64,000 nucleotides of DNA, taken from Anthoceros angustus. Its lineage: Eukaryota > Streptophyta > Anthocerotopsida > Anthocerotales > Anthocerotaceae. Below the pieces are notes generated by a model. It worked only from the letters and a program-made list of their open reading frames with translations. It had not been told where the DNA came from and did not search any database. This document shows, in pieces, positions 1-10,948 of the stretch. A program made the position numbers and the translations under genes. The first letter of the stretch is position 1; the number at the start of each line of letters is the position of its first letter. The stretch is from the NCBI GenBank assembly GCA_010909165.1, contig MU008160.1, positions 1,302,001 to 1,366,000 of the forward strand, given 5' to 3'.

Positions 1-25
1 CAGAGAGGTCAGTGAAAGCGGATAG

Positions 26-843
26 CGCGATCGCAAGTTTGCTATGCTCTCTGCCCTCTGCTACTCCTTTCTTGCTTTTCTTGGATGCGCGGAGATTAAT
101 CGGGTTGGTGTCTGTCCCCCGCGCGCTTTCTGATGAACAGCACATAAGCAGTCTGATCAGCAGCGTCTGATGCTCGTGTGGTGTTTTGTTCAGGTCTGAT
201 GTGTTTCGCAGGACGTCGCAACCTTACATGGAGCGCCAGCTCGCAGGCCCTAGGCTAGGCCGGTCGTAGTCTCCGATCGCGACCGTCCATCGGCTCTGGA
301 TTCAGCTGGCCGCAACAGACGCACAAGCTGCAGGTTAGTTCAATTCCTCCTTGCACGCCTGGGAGCGCAAGTAGTATCAGGTTTACGCCGGGAGTGTTCT
401 GGATTCATTCTCTTCATGCTCTTCATTCTTCTAGTTTTGGAACTTGAGAGTCGGCGGGAAGGAGGAGGAGCCCTTGATCAGCAGAGCTCTGTGTCTCCTC
501 CGAGATCGACTTGCAGGACGTGCTGTGCGAACGCCTGGATTCAGCTGGCAGCAACAAAAGCACAAGCTGCAGGCTAGGTTAGGTCAAATTCTTCCACGCC
601 TGTCGTCGCTAGCGGTGATCTTGGATTCGTTGTCTTGCATCGAACTTAGGCGTAGGAATGATGGGAAAAACCCTTGATCAGCAGCTGTGCATGCGCAGGA
701 CTTGGCAACCTTGTAGAAGCCACGGGCCAGCAGCAGCGCTGTGAGCCCGTAGCCCTTGGCCCCTCTTCCAGGATCTCGAGCCTTGGATCGTGTAACTTCC
801 CACTGTTGCCAGTATTATTCTACTGCAGGTTTTCTAAAGTTCG
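26..843 (+). promoter_or_regulatory. 5' leader/promoter region of AP2-like gene A
   Basis: This stretch has no convincing ORF. Large parts match the 560 bp in front of paralogue B (10957-11516): the opening gcgcgatcgca block, the gagattaatc block, and the last 150 bp up to the ATG. The two copies were therefore duplicated with their 5' flanks. The stretch contains an internal tandem duplication: a block starting ttcagctgg and running through acaagctgcagg occurs near 301 and again near 540. The leader ends with ctaaagtt immediately before the start codon in both paralogues, which supports the chosen starts. No TATA box could be assigned with confidence. Confidence 0.5.
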
Positions 844-2268
844 ATGCCTAAAGGCAAAGCGAAGGGCAAAGCCTATCACAATGCTGAGGATGTTCATGAA
901 GTCCCCTGGCTATGGGTAGACGAGTGGATGGAGCTGCTCATCCGGAACGACTATTATCTTCAAGTACCTCGAGATGCAGGGACACCGGAGGGCAGCACGG
1001 ACACCAGTAGTACTCCACCGTTACCTTGGCTGTTCTTCAAAGCCGATCAACATTGCTCAACTCCCTATTTGTTGTCAGTGGAGGAAATCGCGGAGACGAT
1101 CACGAGGATCAAGGGAAGGAGACCTCCGCCAGCCCCGCCCACCATGGAGGACTTGCAAATGACGGTGAGAGCTTTGGAGGCGAGCTCGACGTGGACCAAG
1201 CCGGTGAAGAAGCCGCGGAGAAAAAGAGCTCGAACTAGTGGTGAGGGCTGCAGCTTCGCGGGCCAGGAAGGGGCTGCTGATGTCCAGGCAGGGGCTGCTC
1301 ATGTCCAGGAAGGGGCTGCTCATGTCCAGGTAGGGGCTGCTGATGTCCAGGCAGGGGCTGCTCATGTCCAGGAAGGGGCTGCTGATGTCCAGGCAAGGGC
1401 TGCTCATGTCCAGGCAGGGGCTGCTGATGTCCAGGCAGGGGCTGCTCATGTCCAGGCAGGGGCTGCTCATGTCCAGGAAGGGGCTGATGTCCAGGAAGGG
1501 GCTGGTGACCAGGACTCGATTGCTAAGGAAACTTATTACGGAGTGCAATGGCATATTGGGAACCAGAGACACGAAGTGCAGATCCAGACGCCTTTGGACT
1601 CGCGTAATCCTAGAACGGGTTACAGGCAGACGTATGTGGGGAGTTTTGATACTCCAATAATGGCAGCCGTGTTCAGGGACCTAGTGCAGATCAAGCTCTA
1701 CCTATCTGGGCTCAGGATGCAAAAACGAGTTCGAGTGAAGGTGAATTTTACAGAGCGTCACATGTTACAGGAGTATTTGGAGCGCCTGCAACGGCCAGAA
1801 TGGGTGGCTCTTACGGATTGGCGAGAAGTTCTCCAATACGTCAAGAGGGAAGCGCAACCTGGACGCAGCATCGTACCCCGTCATTTATGCGGAGACCTGC
1901 CACACGGTGTGTACATCAGAGGAAGGTGCCAAACCATTGCTGACATACCTGATCGACAGTCCCGAGGCACTAAGTATGAGGCTCATGTGTTCGATACCAA
2001 TTCGGGCAGATCAGGCAGATACCAAAAGATTCCGAACAGGGAAATGCCATCGACGACTATGCCGAAGATCCGGAGGTTCCAATGGGATACAGCAGAGAAA
2101 GCTGGAAGAGATTACGATCGGGAAGTAATCAGGTTGGGACTTTATGACACCAAGGAGCTGAACCATCCGTTGACAGCTTACTTGCCTGAGCTTCTGGCTT
2201 CACGAAGATTTCAGCGAGAGTTGGACATTCTGTATGCGTGGGTGACGTACAAGGCCGAGGCTGTGTGA
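844..2268 (+). CDS. Divergent double AP2-domain-like protein (copy A)
   Basis: Single-exon ORF of 474 residues. Seen: a conserved N-terminal block (VDEWMELLIRNDY), a basic nuclear-localisation-like patch near residues 121-130 (KKPRRKRAR), a 7-residue repeat array at about 143-220, then two regions resembling AP2 repeats. The first, near 230-290, has YYGVQWH, then YVGSFDTP, then an AA..D..IK helix. The second, near 376-450, has KYEAHVFD, then FQWDTAEKAGRDYD, then HPLTAYLPEL, recalling the R1 repeat of AINTEGUMENTA-type factors (RYEAHLWD, EEKAARAYD, NYxxEL). Known: AP2 domains bind DNA as a three-strand sheet packed on a helix. Inferred: a nuclear DNA-binding protein, but several core residues, including most of the RGV arginines, are changed, so DNA binding is uncertain. 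Paralogue B and broken copies C and D lie downstream. The ATG was chosen because the leader similarity to B stops exactly there. Confidence 0.6.
   Translation: MPKGKAKGKAYHNAEDVHEVPWLWVDEWMELLIRNDYYLQVPRDAGTPEGSTDTSSTPPLPWLFFKADQHCSTPYLLSVEEIAETITRIKGRRPPPAPPTMEDLQMTVRALEASSTWTKPVKKPRRKRARTSGEGCSFAGQEGAADVQAGAAHVQEGAAHVQVGAADVQAGAAHVQEGAADVQARAAHVQAGAADVQAGAAHVQAGAAHVQEGADVQEGAGDQDSIAKETYYGVQWHIGNQRHEVQIQTPLDSRNPRTGYRQTYVGSFDTPIMAAVFRDLVQIKLYLSGLRMQKRVRVKVNFTERHMLQEYLERLQRPEWVALTDWREVLQYVKREAQPGRSIVPRHLCGDLPHGVYIRGRCQTIADIPDRQSRGTKYEAHVFDTNSGRSGRYQKIPNREMPSTTMPKIRRFQWDTAEKAGRDYDREVIRLGLYDTKELNHPLTAYLPELLASRRFQRELDILYAWVTYKAEAV
1270..1510 (+). repeat. 21-bp coding minisatellite inside AP2-like gene A
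   Basis: About ten in-frame copies of a 21-bp unit encode alternating GAADVQ/GAAHVQ heptapeptides, followed by a shortened six-residue copy. The unit length is a multiple of three, so copy-number change keeps the frame. Paralogue B has only a short related stretch (EGADHQEEADDQD) here, so the array expanded in A after duplication. Because of the repeat, other frames on both strands also stay open; those ORFs are artefacts. Confidence 0.9.
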
Positions 2269-2441
2269 CAGAAAAGCCCGAGGCCGAGGCCGGGTTAAAT
2301 GAACGTCTCGTGAGAGGATCAGATCCTCATGTCTATCTTTCAATTCTCAGACTCCCCAGTGGTTGCGGCTGTGGCTGTGGTTGAGGCTTATGGTCTCCAC
2401 TCCCACCTACCTCCTCCTTGCCTTCCAGTCCTCTGAAGATA

Positions 2442-2785
2442 GCTTTTCATGTAGCAAGACTTTACTGGTATGCCAGTGTTCTGGGTTCGAGAAGCTTTGA
2501 GCTTTTCATGTAGCAAGACTTTACTGGTAAGCCAGTGTTCTGGGTTCGAGAAGCTTTGCTTGTCTCCAAAGTGTCCCAATCCACTCCCTCTTCCAAGTTC
2601 CAATTTTCGATGGGCTAGACAAGCTTGGTTTTCTGTCCCGAAAGTGTCCCAATCCACTACCTCTCCCAATTCCATCTGGGCTGGAAAAGCTTGGCTTCGG
2701 TCCCGAAAATGTCCAACCCACTTCTCAGCCAATTTTCGCGGGTTGGAGAAGCTTGGCTTCGGTCCCGAAAGTCTCGGTCTACTCC
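2442..2785. repeat. Two adjoining short tandem arrays
   Basis: A 59-bp unit (cttttcatgtagcaagactt...) is present twice (2442 and 2501). It is followed by diverged units of about 62-70 bp, each starting aagctt and containing gtcccgaaa or a variant (2551, 2621, 2687, 2749). Noncoding; the ORFs over it are repeat by-products. Confidence 0.75.
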
Positions 2786-3384
2786 TCTTCCAATTTTTGC
2801 CTCCTCCTTGAATATTTCATTCCAAATGAACTGGTCTCGTTTAACTAACAAAACTTGAGACTAACAATTCTATCATATGTCTCTACTCTAAGAATGGGAG
2901 ACCTTGTGCTTCCGGTCTACCTCATAATCATATATCTTTAAACTTTATGTTTTTTTATGTTATCATGATTATAGGGGTCTATCCTCCTAACCATATATCT
3001 TTCAATCTTCTGTTCTTTTACATATATCTTTTAATCTTGTATTCTTTTATCATGTGGATCTCATGACTCAAGGCAACCATATATCTTTCAATCTTCTGTT
3101 CTTTTCCATATATTTTTTAATCTTGTATTCTTTTATCATGTGGATCTCATATCTCAAGGCTGAGAATAAGTCTATCCTCGTCACCTTATATCCTTCAAAT
3201 TTATAATCATTGTAGGTCATTTTCATGTGAGGTCTTACCATCTCGGGACGGAAAGTAATAGATAGATAGTCACGTCTAAAGCTACCTTAGGAGAACAAAA
3301 TATACAAGTTATGCAGCACTGTCGCATGAGGTAAACACTTGAATTCATATAAGCACTTCCTTGACCAACAAACAAGCAAACAAA
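2786..3384. other. AT-rich intergenic DNA, no gene seen
   Basis: Low-complexity AT-rich sequence with loosely repeated phrases around tatatcttt and cttttatcatgtgg. No coding potential or RNA gene recognised. Confidence 0.6.
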
Positions 3385-3613
3385 TCTAATACGCAGATAT
3401 ATAAATGCAACCAATAACAACATCTAATACGCAGATATATAGGTGCAACCAATAACAACATCTAGTACGTAGATATATAGGTGCAACCAATAACAACATC
3501 TAATACGCAGATATATAGGTGCAACCAGTAACAACATCTAGTACGCAGATATATAGGTGCAACCAATAACAACAACTAATACGCAAATATATAGGTGCAA
3601 CCAATAACAACAG
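3385..3613. repeat. 38-bp tandem array, six copies
   Basis: Six head-to-tail units of 38 bp (ctaatacgcagatatatagg...) differ by a few substitutions. There is no spacer variation, so this is a minisatellite and not a CRISPR-type array. It adjoins the LTR-like copy at about 3640-4079. Confidence 0.9.
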
Positions 3614-3639
3614 GAGGGAGTAGCTCGCGCATCGTGGCA

Positions 3640-4079
3640 CAAATACACTCTCCCTACGAGAACAACACGCAAATTCCTCACACATCGCTCTCGGAATCAT
3701 AGCTTTGGCCTCCTCACAACACCCTTGCATTGCATATCTAGAGGACAAGCTATGATCTGAGCTTGTCCTCAATGGAAGGGTCTATATATACTAACCCTTG
3801 GCATCGGCATATTCCTAAGATATCCTATTGGTATCAGCATATGCCGGAAATATCCTAAGAATACACTATAATATGCAAGGAATATGCCAAAGCATATTAC
3901 TTGAGCTTATCCACTTAGCTATTACTAACCATGTTTAATTAACACTAATCCATTCTCAATAACATAAGCATATTAGATTAATTAACACTAATTACTTACT
4001 TAAAGATAAGTAATTGGATTCATTAATGCTAATCAAACACTAAACCCAAGTGCAGAGATTAGTATCACACGGCATGACA
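3640..4079 (-). repeat. Diverged LTR-like repeat, minus orientation
   Basis: On the minus strand it opens with tgtcatgccgtgtgatac at 4079 and continues with the same AT-rich motifs (cacttgggtttagtg, taattaat runs, catggttag) as the repeats at 40607 and 45225. It contains a TATA-like stretch (tatatatag) near 3781-3789. It is the most diverged of three copies. The far boundary is uncertain. Confidence 0.55.
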
Positions 4080-4547
4080 GCACGGATGTTGAAACTAAGG
4101 AACACTTTCTTTTGCCTCATCTACAAAATATGAGCTCGATCTTCATTCTGAAGTTTTTTCTTTTTTCCAAACCTTAATTTTATTGGTGCCTATTTGAAAC
4201 AAATTGGAATTTCATAACAAAGTATTTTTCAACCTACCAAATATTTAATACATTTTATACCAATAATATGTAAATCAAATTCAGAATAGTAGTTTTAAAC
4301 TTTAATTCTTTTATGTATCTATGTCAAGTCAGCTCCATGACGAAAATTCTATTGTTAGTGGACTTAAATATACTTCTTCTTCTTATGAGGTATAGTTTGA
4401 GATATTTAGGTTTTTTATCTTAAGTTTTTATTTAAAAAAGAATTTACCGACCTGAAAAAAACTGGGCAAATGGATCATGTGTTATAGATAGATAAAGAAC
4501 CGGAATTTTCACTCCCTGAACTTTCCAGGTCTCATTTCAGGAAATCA
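4080..4547. other. AT-rich intergenic DNA, no gene seen
   Basis: No ORF, RNA gene or clear repeat recognised; strongly AT-rich. Confidence 0.5.
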
Positions 4548-5230
4548 AGAGTTCTCTATGAAATAGGGAACAAGCATTCGGATTCGTTCCCTGGTAGCTG
4601 GTGATGTTCTCTATGAAATAGGGAACAAGCATTCGGATTCGTTCCCTGTTAGCTGGTGATGTGATGTATACAGACAGTGGCACAGAGCATGATGTGTTCG
4701 TTTCCAGTTGTCTGGGAACATGTATATGCATAGTGCGGGTAGCACAGCCTGTGTTTGATGGACTTAGTGTTTTGATGGACTTAGTGTTAGCAGGTGATGC
4801 GTTTGATGGACTTAGTGTTAGCAGGTGATGTGATGTATATAGATGGACTTAGTGTTAGCAGGTGATGTGATGTATATAGATGGACTTAGTGTTAGCAGGT
4901 GATGTGATGTATATAAACGGTGGCACAGAACGTGATGTGTTCGTTTCCAGTTGTCTGGGAACATGTATATGCATAGTGCGGGTAGCACAGCCTGTGTTTG
5001 ATGGACTTAGTGTTTTGATGGACTTAGTGTTAGCAGGTGATGCGTTTGATGGACTTAGTGTTAGCAGGTGATGTGATGTATATAGATGGACTTAGTGTTA
5101 GCAGGTGATGTGATGTATATAGATGGACTTAGTGTTAGCAGGTGATGTGATGTATATAAACGGTGGCACAGAACGTGATGTGTTCGTTTTCAGTTGTCTA
5201 GGAACCATGCATAGTGTGGGTATGTGGAAA
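4548..5230. repeat. Nested tandem repeats (higher-order array)
   Basis: First a unit containing ctatgaaatagggaacaagc is present twice (from 4551 and 4611). Then a unit of about 242 bp (4673-4914 and 4915-5158, with a partial third copy to about 5230) carries internal 37-bp repeats starting gatggacttagtgttagc and ending gtatata. It has repeats inside repeats, as in satellite DNA, but on a small scale. The 63-residue ORF over it is a repeat by-product. Confidence 0.85.
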
Positions 5231-5929
5231 GTGACCGTCGAATTTGTCCTCTTTGGATAGGCTTACGCTGGAGGACATGGTGGATTTGATGCTCTAGAGG
5301 CTAAATGCCGTACTTCTAATGGTACAAGAGATGTCCAGCTGCATGGTAAGAAGGACTTGTAATTTGTTCTTTCTGGAAATTTTATGTGAGCACAACGCTA
5401 CTAATCTAGGTTAGTGAGTTTTTCTATAATTGAATTCTTCTAGTTCGTGTGTAGATGGCAGCGTGAAAAGATTATGTTGTCGGCATAAGGAGCTAAGGCA
5501 TGAAAGGACTTGCTCTTTGACATCGGTCAGGGAAATAGGGGTAATTATGTCTAGGCAGGTGGTGAACTCTTTCTTCATTGTTGATAGAATAGGTATTCAA
5601 GCTAAACGTATGACCAATCATACTCGTTGGGGTCTATATTCCCTCCATACTCGTTGGGGTCTATATTCCCTCTTTGAATGATCTCTTCTGCTATTAGCAA
5701 TAATATGCTACAGGTTCTGATCTAACCTTAATGCCAAAGGTTCTCTCTTACTTCCTTCAGGAGTTGTTGTTCTGTGTGGAATCTGCACCATGCAAGCTTA
5801 AGGTACTCAGCCTGCTTGCATGCCACTCTTTCAAGGCGCTAGCGCCTCTTGTCACCTTGCATTGGAATGCCATGGGCAGGGCATGGTGGTTTGACTGGAT
5901 GGGTGATCAGGGATGCGAAGCTTCCAGAA
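5231..5929. other. Intergenic DNA, no gene seen
   Basis: Only short ORFs without recognisable motifs. A phrase of about 27 bp (catactcgttggggtctata...) is duplicated near 5620-5672. Confidence 0.5.
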
Positions 5930-6081
5930 TTAATTTTCATTCGGCATTCAAGCGTTAGGCGTTAGGATTAATTTTCATTCGGCATTCAAGCGTTAGGCGT
6001 TAGGATTAATTTTCATTCGGCATTCAAGCGTTAGGCGTTAGAATTAATTTTCATTCGGCATTCAAGCGTTAGGCGTTAGCT
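5930..6081. repeat. 38-bp tandem array, four copies
   Basis: Four nearly identical units (attaattttcattcggc... ending gcgttagg). It directly abuts a retrotransposon primer-binding-site motif at 6081, so it probably sits in the internal region of an older minus-strand LTR element. Confidence 0.85.
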
Positions 6082-6092
6082 CTGATACCATG
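6081..6092 (-). other. LTR-retrotransposon primer-binding site, minus strand
   Basis: On the minus strand it reads tggtatcagagc, complementary to the 3' end of initiator methionine tRNA and identical to the PBS of the copia element nearby. On the minus strand it is preceded by ...tattttca, an acceptable LTR end. It suggests a remnant of a second, minus-strand element whose LTR extends towards 6130 or beyond, next to the copia insertion. Confidence 0.6.
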
Positions 6093-6361
6093 AAAATATA
6101 TGGATAATTTTGATTCGGCGTTCAAGCGTTATGTACAGTGGTGAAGCGTCAAAGTGTAACCGTCATAAAAGTGACTTTTCGTATCTAACCTAGTAAGGGC
6201 GAACCCTGCCCTAACTTAGGCGCTATGTTATTAATAACAGCTACGCTGCCTCGCTGCATTGCATCTCGGAAACAGGCCTTCATCCTGTATGTATTGCTCC
6301 AGAGCTGCAGCTTTGCACCCACGTCAGTGACGCTTCCACTCAGGTCCATCGATCCTGAAAC

Positions 6362-6557
6362 TGTTAGAAATCTATAGGATTGGTGCAACACATCACATAT
6401 TAGAGTTATGAGTATAAGTCCTAGAAGTATATAGGATTATCCCAGGAGCGAGATAGGATTTCATACTATCGAGAGTATGACAAGGCCAAAGGCTATATAT
6501 GTATGCATAGCACACCATTTCTAATGTCTTGAACACAGGAATTACTGCTTTCTAACA
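6362..6557 (+). repeat. copia 5' LTR
   Basis: 196 bp, TG...CA type. It contains aaaggctatatatgt, a plausible promoter TATA region, near 6488. By eye it differs from the 3' LTR at seven positions, all in the last 35 bp or so; the first 150 bp and more are identical. Confidence 0.93.
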
Positions 6558-6758
6558 TGGTATCAGAGCATGGTTCAGGAGATGCGTAAAGCACTCTACA
6601 CCACCCTGTGTGGGACTCTTGCCACTTGTCTTCTATTGCATTGTTTGTAGTTATGCACTAAGTGTCCGTGAAAGCTCGCTTGCAATTTGTGAAGCTTGGT
6701 AGTAGTTTTGGTGCGAGGAACTTTTGTCTTGTCTTTGCATAGCTTTCGAGGTGTGCAT

Positions 6759-7490
6759 ATGGAGACTACGCGTCAAGTGGAGAAGTTTGATGGCGTGAAC
6801 TTCACATTATGGAAGTTGAAGCTAAAATCTCTTCTCATTGATGAGGATTGTGGAAGTTTGTGGAAAATGGACTTCCGATGGCGCTCGAAAAGGATATAGA
6901 CAAGGATGCGAAAGCCTTGGCTAATATTATCTGAATGTGTCGATGACATTCTCTCACAATTGAGCGAGTGTGTCTCTTCGCAGGATGCATGGAAAATTCT
7001 TTGCACAACGTATGAGAAGAAGAGCATTGTGAGCGAAATGCTGCTGGAAAGTCAATTCTCCAACTTCAAGATGGCTGAGGGCGACACTGTTCAACAACAT
7101 GTCAACAAGTTGAAAAGCTTGGTTGATCAAATGAGGGAGGCAGAGATCAAACCTTCAGAGGGTAAGGTGATCACTGTGCTGCTGAGTAGTTTGCCACCAT
7201 CATGTAGGCAATTTTTATTGTCTTATAGGGCATCCGTAGCGATGCGTCCAAGTGACAATCAACCAACCTTTGATGAGGTGGTTAGATTACTCCTACAAGA
7301 GGAGCTTGATGGTTCTTTCCAGACACAAGGCAACGAAGGCTTGGCACTCTTCTCCAAGAAGGCACATCACGGTGGAAGACCTCGCAAGCCAAGTCTCTAG
7401 AAGGGACAAAGGATACAGATGCAAAGAGAAAGGTGAAAGGCTTTTGTTATTATTGCAGGAAGCCCAATCACCACGCAAAGGACTGTAAAA
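6759..7490 (+). pseudogene. copia gag with zinc knuckle (frame-broken)
   Basis: The start METTRQVEKFDG and the following FTLWKLKLKSLL match the N-terminus of copia gag (UBN2-type) proteins, and the region continues to a CCHC zinc knuckle (CYYCRKPNHHAKDC, CX2CX4HX4C) near 7440-7485. The frame changes near 6890 and again near 7400, so a full-length capsid cannot be made. Its role would be the virus-like particle and RNA packaging. Confidence 0.8.
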
Positions 7491-8690
7491 TAAGATTGGC
7501 AGACTTGAAGAAGGGGAAATCATCCCAAGCTAATCAAGTCAGCGAGAAGGACCAAGAACACATCTTCGCGTGCTTCACCAAAAGAGATCAAGCGACTTCA
7601 TCAAAGAAGGATGAGAGTTTGTACCTTGACTCCGGTGCATCCCAGCATTTCAGTTATAACCTTCCTTGGTTCTCAAGCTACGAGGTATTGCGAGGGGCAT
7701 ACGGTGGCGCTTGGTGACAATAGGTCACATGACATCAAGGAAGAGGAGTGTTACGAGTCCATCTTCCGGAGGACAACTGTGTATTAAGGACGTGCATCAT
7801 GTGCCTCATCTTGCGAGGAATCTTCTTTCTGTCGCAAAAATTGCCGATGCAGGTCATGAGGTTGTGTTCAATTCCAAAAGGATTTGGATCCAATCCGAAA
7901 GCTGAGTTATCGAATGCTAAAGTGATTGCTAGGCGTCCGAGTAGGAAATTTGTACAAGTTGTGTGCTTGTGGAAGGCAAGCTTGCACCTTTATGGACAAC
8001 AAAAATAGCATTGGATCTATTGATTTATGGCATCAACGTCTAGGGCACATTGGTGTGGACAATATCAGGTTGATGAAGAACCAACATATGGTTACAGGCT
8101 TGGATTTGAAAGAAGTGGGTGAGCCGCAATTATGCCAAGGGTGCATAATGGGAAAGCTACACCGAACTAAGTTCCCAAAGATTGCAGCGCGACGAGCAAA
8201 GATGGCGCTAGAGTTGGTACACACGGATGTGTGTGGTCCAATGAAAAATCCCACTCATGGCGGAGCCCGCTACATTCTGGTGTTTGTGGATGATTTCACT
8301 AGGAAGACCTGGACATATCTTATGAAGGAGAAATCCCAGGTATTTACACTCTTCAAGGAATGGAAAGCCATGGTGGAGAACGCAAGTGGACAACGTCTGA
8401 AGACTTTGCGTAATGACAACGAAGGTGAATACAACTCCACTAACTCCCGACGCTTTTGCAAGGAGCATGGAATTGGAAGGCAACTAACCATCCCTCACAC
8501 ACCGGAGCAAAATGGAGTGGCGGAGCGCAAACTTAGTCTGGTGGAGGCTAAATGCATGTTACATCATAGTGGCTTGGAAGTACGTTTTGGGGTGAGGTTG
8601 TTACAAAGAACCTATGTTTTGAATCGAGTTCCAACCAAAGCTATTGTTGGAATGACCGAGGAAGCGTGGTCTCAAGCCAAGACATAAGCC
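7433..8690 (+). pseudogene. copia protease and integrase region (frame-broken)
   Basis: The protease motif LYLDSGAS lies near 7620-7645. It is followed by a frameshift, then the GAG-pre-integrase zinc region (LWHQRLGHIG ... CQGCIMGK), then the integrase core: HTDVCGP with the first Asp, RNDNEGEY with the second Asp (the usual DNGGEY is changed to DNEGEY) and PEQNGVAER with the catalytic Glu. The integrase frame is open from 7926 to 8687, then shifts. The catalytic triad is present, but the flanking frames are broken. Confidence 0.85.
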
Positions 8691-8702
8691 ATTTGAGGAT
8701 CT

Positions 8703-10430
8703 TTGGTTCGATGGTTTATGCTCACGTTCAAGCAAACCCGAACAAAATGGGATCCAAAAGGCGTGAAGTGCCTTATGCTTGGATACTCTACTGAGATTAA
8801 GGGCTACCGGTTGTATGATCTTTCAAGGAAGAAGATCATTTTTAGCAGGGACGTTGTATTTAATGAGGTTGTGGAACCCATCAAAGGAGTGGAGCTCCAA
8901 CCCCGGTTATCATGAAGGATCCGACGGCGTATGTTGACGACCGATGAGGATTCGACTATGATGACACTCTTGAGCAACCCGCTCGAGCCCAACGAACCTT
9001 CTCAACAATGCGACATAGAGGGGAGAAAGGGAAATTCGATGTCGCGATTGGAGAAGTAGATGAAGATCAAAGCATTGTCGTAATTGACGAAGAAGAGGAA
9101 GCTCGAAGTATTCGAGAGAGACAACCAATCTTGAGAAGATCAACGAGACAATGGAAACCTTCGCAGAAGATCTTGGAATCCATGAATGCATGTGTGTATG
9201 AGGAGGCATGGTTGGCAGATGCCGGCGAACCACAAAGCCTAAGGGAAGCATTGGAAGGACCAAAGGCAAAGGAGTGGAAAGAAGCCGTGGACAGTGAGTA
9301 TAACTCTCTTCTCAAGAACAAAACTTGGGCAATCACTCCTCTACCTCACGGAAGGAAGAGCATAGGATCAAAGTGGACATTCAAGATTAAGCGCAAGGCT
9401 GATGGAAGCATAGAGCGCTACAAGGCAAGGTGGGGAAAGGATATACACAAGTCCTGTGTGGATTATACGATACCTTCTCCCCGCCGCTAAGATAGCATCT
9501 ATCCGAGCTCTCCTAGCTATCGCAGCCGCCGACATGGAGATACATCATATGGATGTTACCGCCTCGAATGGAGATCCGGATGAAGAGATCTACATGGACC
9601 AGCCGGAGGGATACGAAATACCGTGACGCGAGGGAGAGGTATGTAGGCTGCTAAAGGCTCAGTATGGTCTTAAGCAATGCCTTGCTTGGTATCGTAAGGT
9701 TGATGTGTTTTTCCGCCTAGAGGTTTCAAGAAAACCAATGCCGATTGGAATATCTATGTGAAGAGAGTGGGAGAATCCATAATTATCATTGCTTATGTGG
9801 ACGATTTGATTATTGCTAGCAATGACATGGAACTCTTAGACTCGAAAGCAAAGCCTTAATGCAAGCTTTGACATGAGAGATTTGGGTGAGCTCCACTATT
9901 CCCTAGGAATAAAGGTGGAAAGGAATAGGGCTAACAAATGATCTCTTTGAGCCAACAAACATATGTGGAGACCATATTGAGCGTTTGCATGCAAGATTGC
10001 AAACCCATGAAGACGCCAATGATCTTCAATGAGAAGCTATCGCAGGAGATGAGCCCTACAACCGAAAAGGAGAAAGAGAAGATAGATAAGACTCTCTATC
10101 AACGTGCGTTGGCTCTTACATATTTGGCAACAGGACAAGGCCCGACATTGCGAGGCGTGGGAGTTGTGAGTCGATTCTTGGCCAACCTCGACAAAGATTA
10201 TCAAGCCAAGAGGATATTCGATACTTGCGGCACAAAACATTGGAAGTTGAAATACCAAAAGGATCGACATGAAGACGCCCATGTGGTTGGATTTTGTGAT
10301 TCAGATTGGGCTGGAGATGTCGATGGCCGCAAGTCTACCACAGGATATGTGTTTATGCTATTTGGGGAGCCATTTCATGGAGTAGTAGGCCACCATCGTG
10401 GCTTTGTCCTCTGAGCGGAGTACATGGCAA
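8703..10430 (+). pseudogene. copia reverse transcriptase and RNase H (frame-broken)
   Basis: The region around 8703-8915 matches the integrase C-terminal linker (LGYSTEIKGYRLYD). The RT starts near 9270 (KEWKEAVDSEYNSLLKNKTW) and runs through MDQPEGYE near 9595-9620. The catalytic YVDDLIIASND lies near 9796-9830. RNase H has GFCDSDWAGD and GRKSTTGYVF near 10290-10350. At least three frameshifts separate these blocks. Confidence 0.85.
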
Positions 10431-10752
10431 TATCTCACGCAACAATGGAAGCAATATGGCTACGACGATTGCTCAAGAAATGGGATTTAAGGTAAGGTGC
10501 AACAACCATCTTCAACGACAATCAAGGTTGCATTTACTTAGCAAAGAATGCTACTTTTCACGCGAGGACGAAACACATTGAAGTAAAGCATCACTTCATC
10601 GAGAGAAAGTTCAATCCAAGGAGATAGAGCTAGCGTATTGTCCCACTGGACATGCTGCAGATGTTTTGACCAAAAGGGTTGACTTTAGAGAAGCACGTTA
10701 AGTTTAGCAAGATGTTAGGCTTAAAAGAGTAGCACGATGTGTTGAGTGGGAG

Positions 10753-10948
10753 TGTTAGAAATCTATAGGATTGGTGCAACACATCACATATTAGAGTTAT
10801 GAGTATAAGTCCTAGAAGTATATAGGATTATCCCAGGAGCGAGATAGGATTTCATACTATCGAGAGTATGACAAGGCCAAAGGCTATATATGTATGCATA
10901 GCACACCATTTCTAACGTACTGAACCTGGGAATTACTGTTTTCTAACA
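10753..10948 (+). repeat. copia 3' LTR
   Basis: 196 bp, preceded by the purine tract gagtgggag and followed by the GAAAC duplication and directly by the leader of AP2-like gene B. See the 5' LTR for differences. Confidence 0.93.

Noticed and set aside
1075-1660. Long ORFs on both strands across the 21-bp repeat (165 and 105 codons)
   Set aside because: A 21-bp unit keeps several frames open; only the frame continuous with the AP2-like regions has homology to paralogue B.
3385-3613. Regular 38-bp repeats resembling a CRISPR array
   Set aside because: No variable spacers; units are head-to-tail, and the DNA is plant nuclear.
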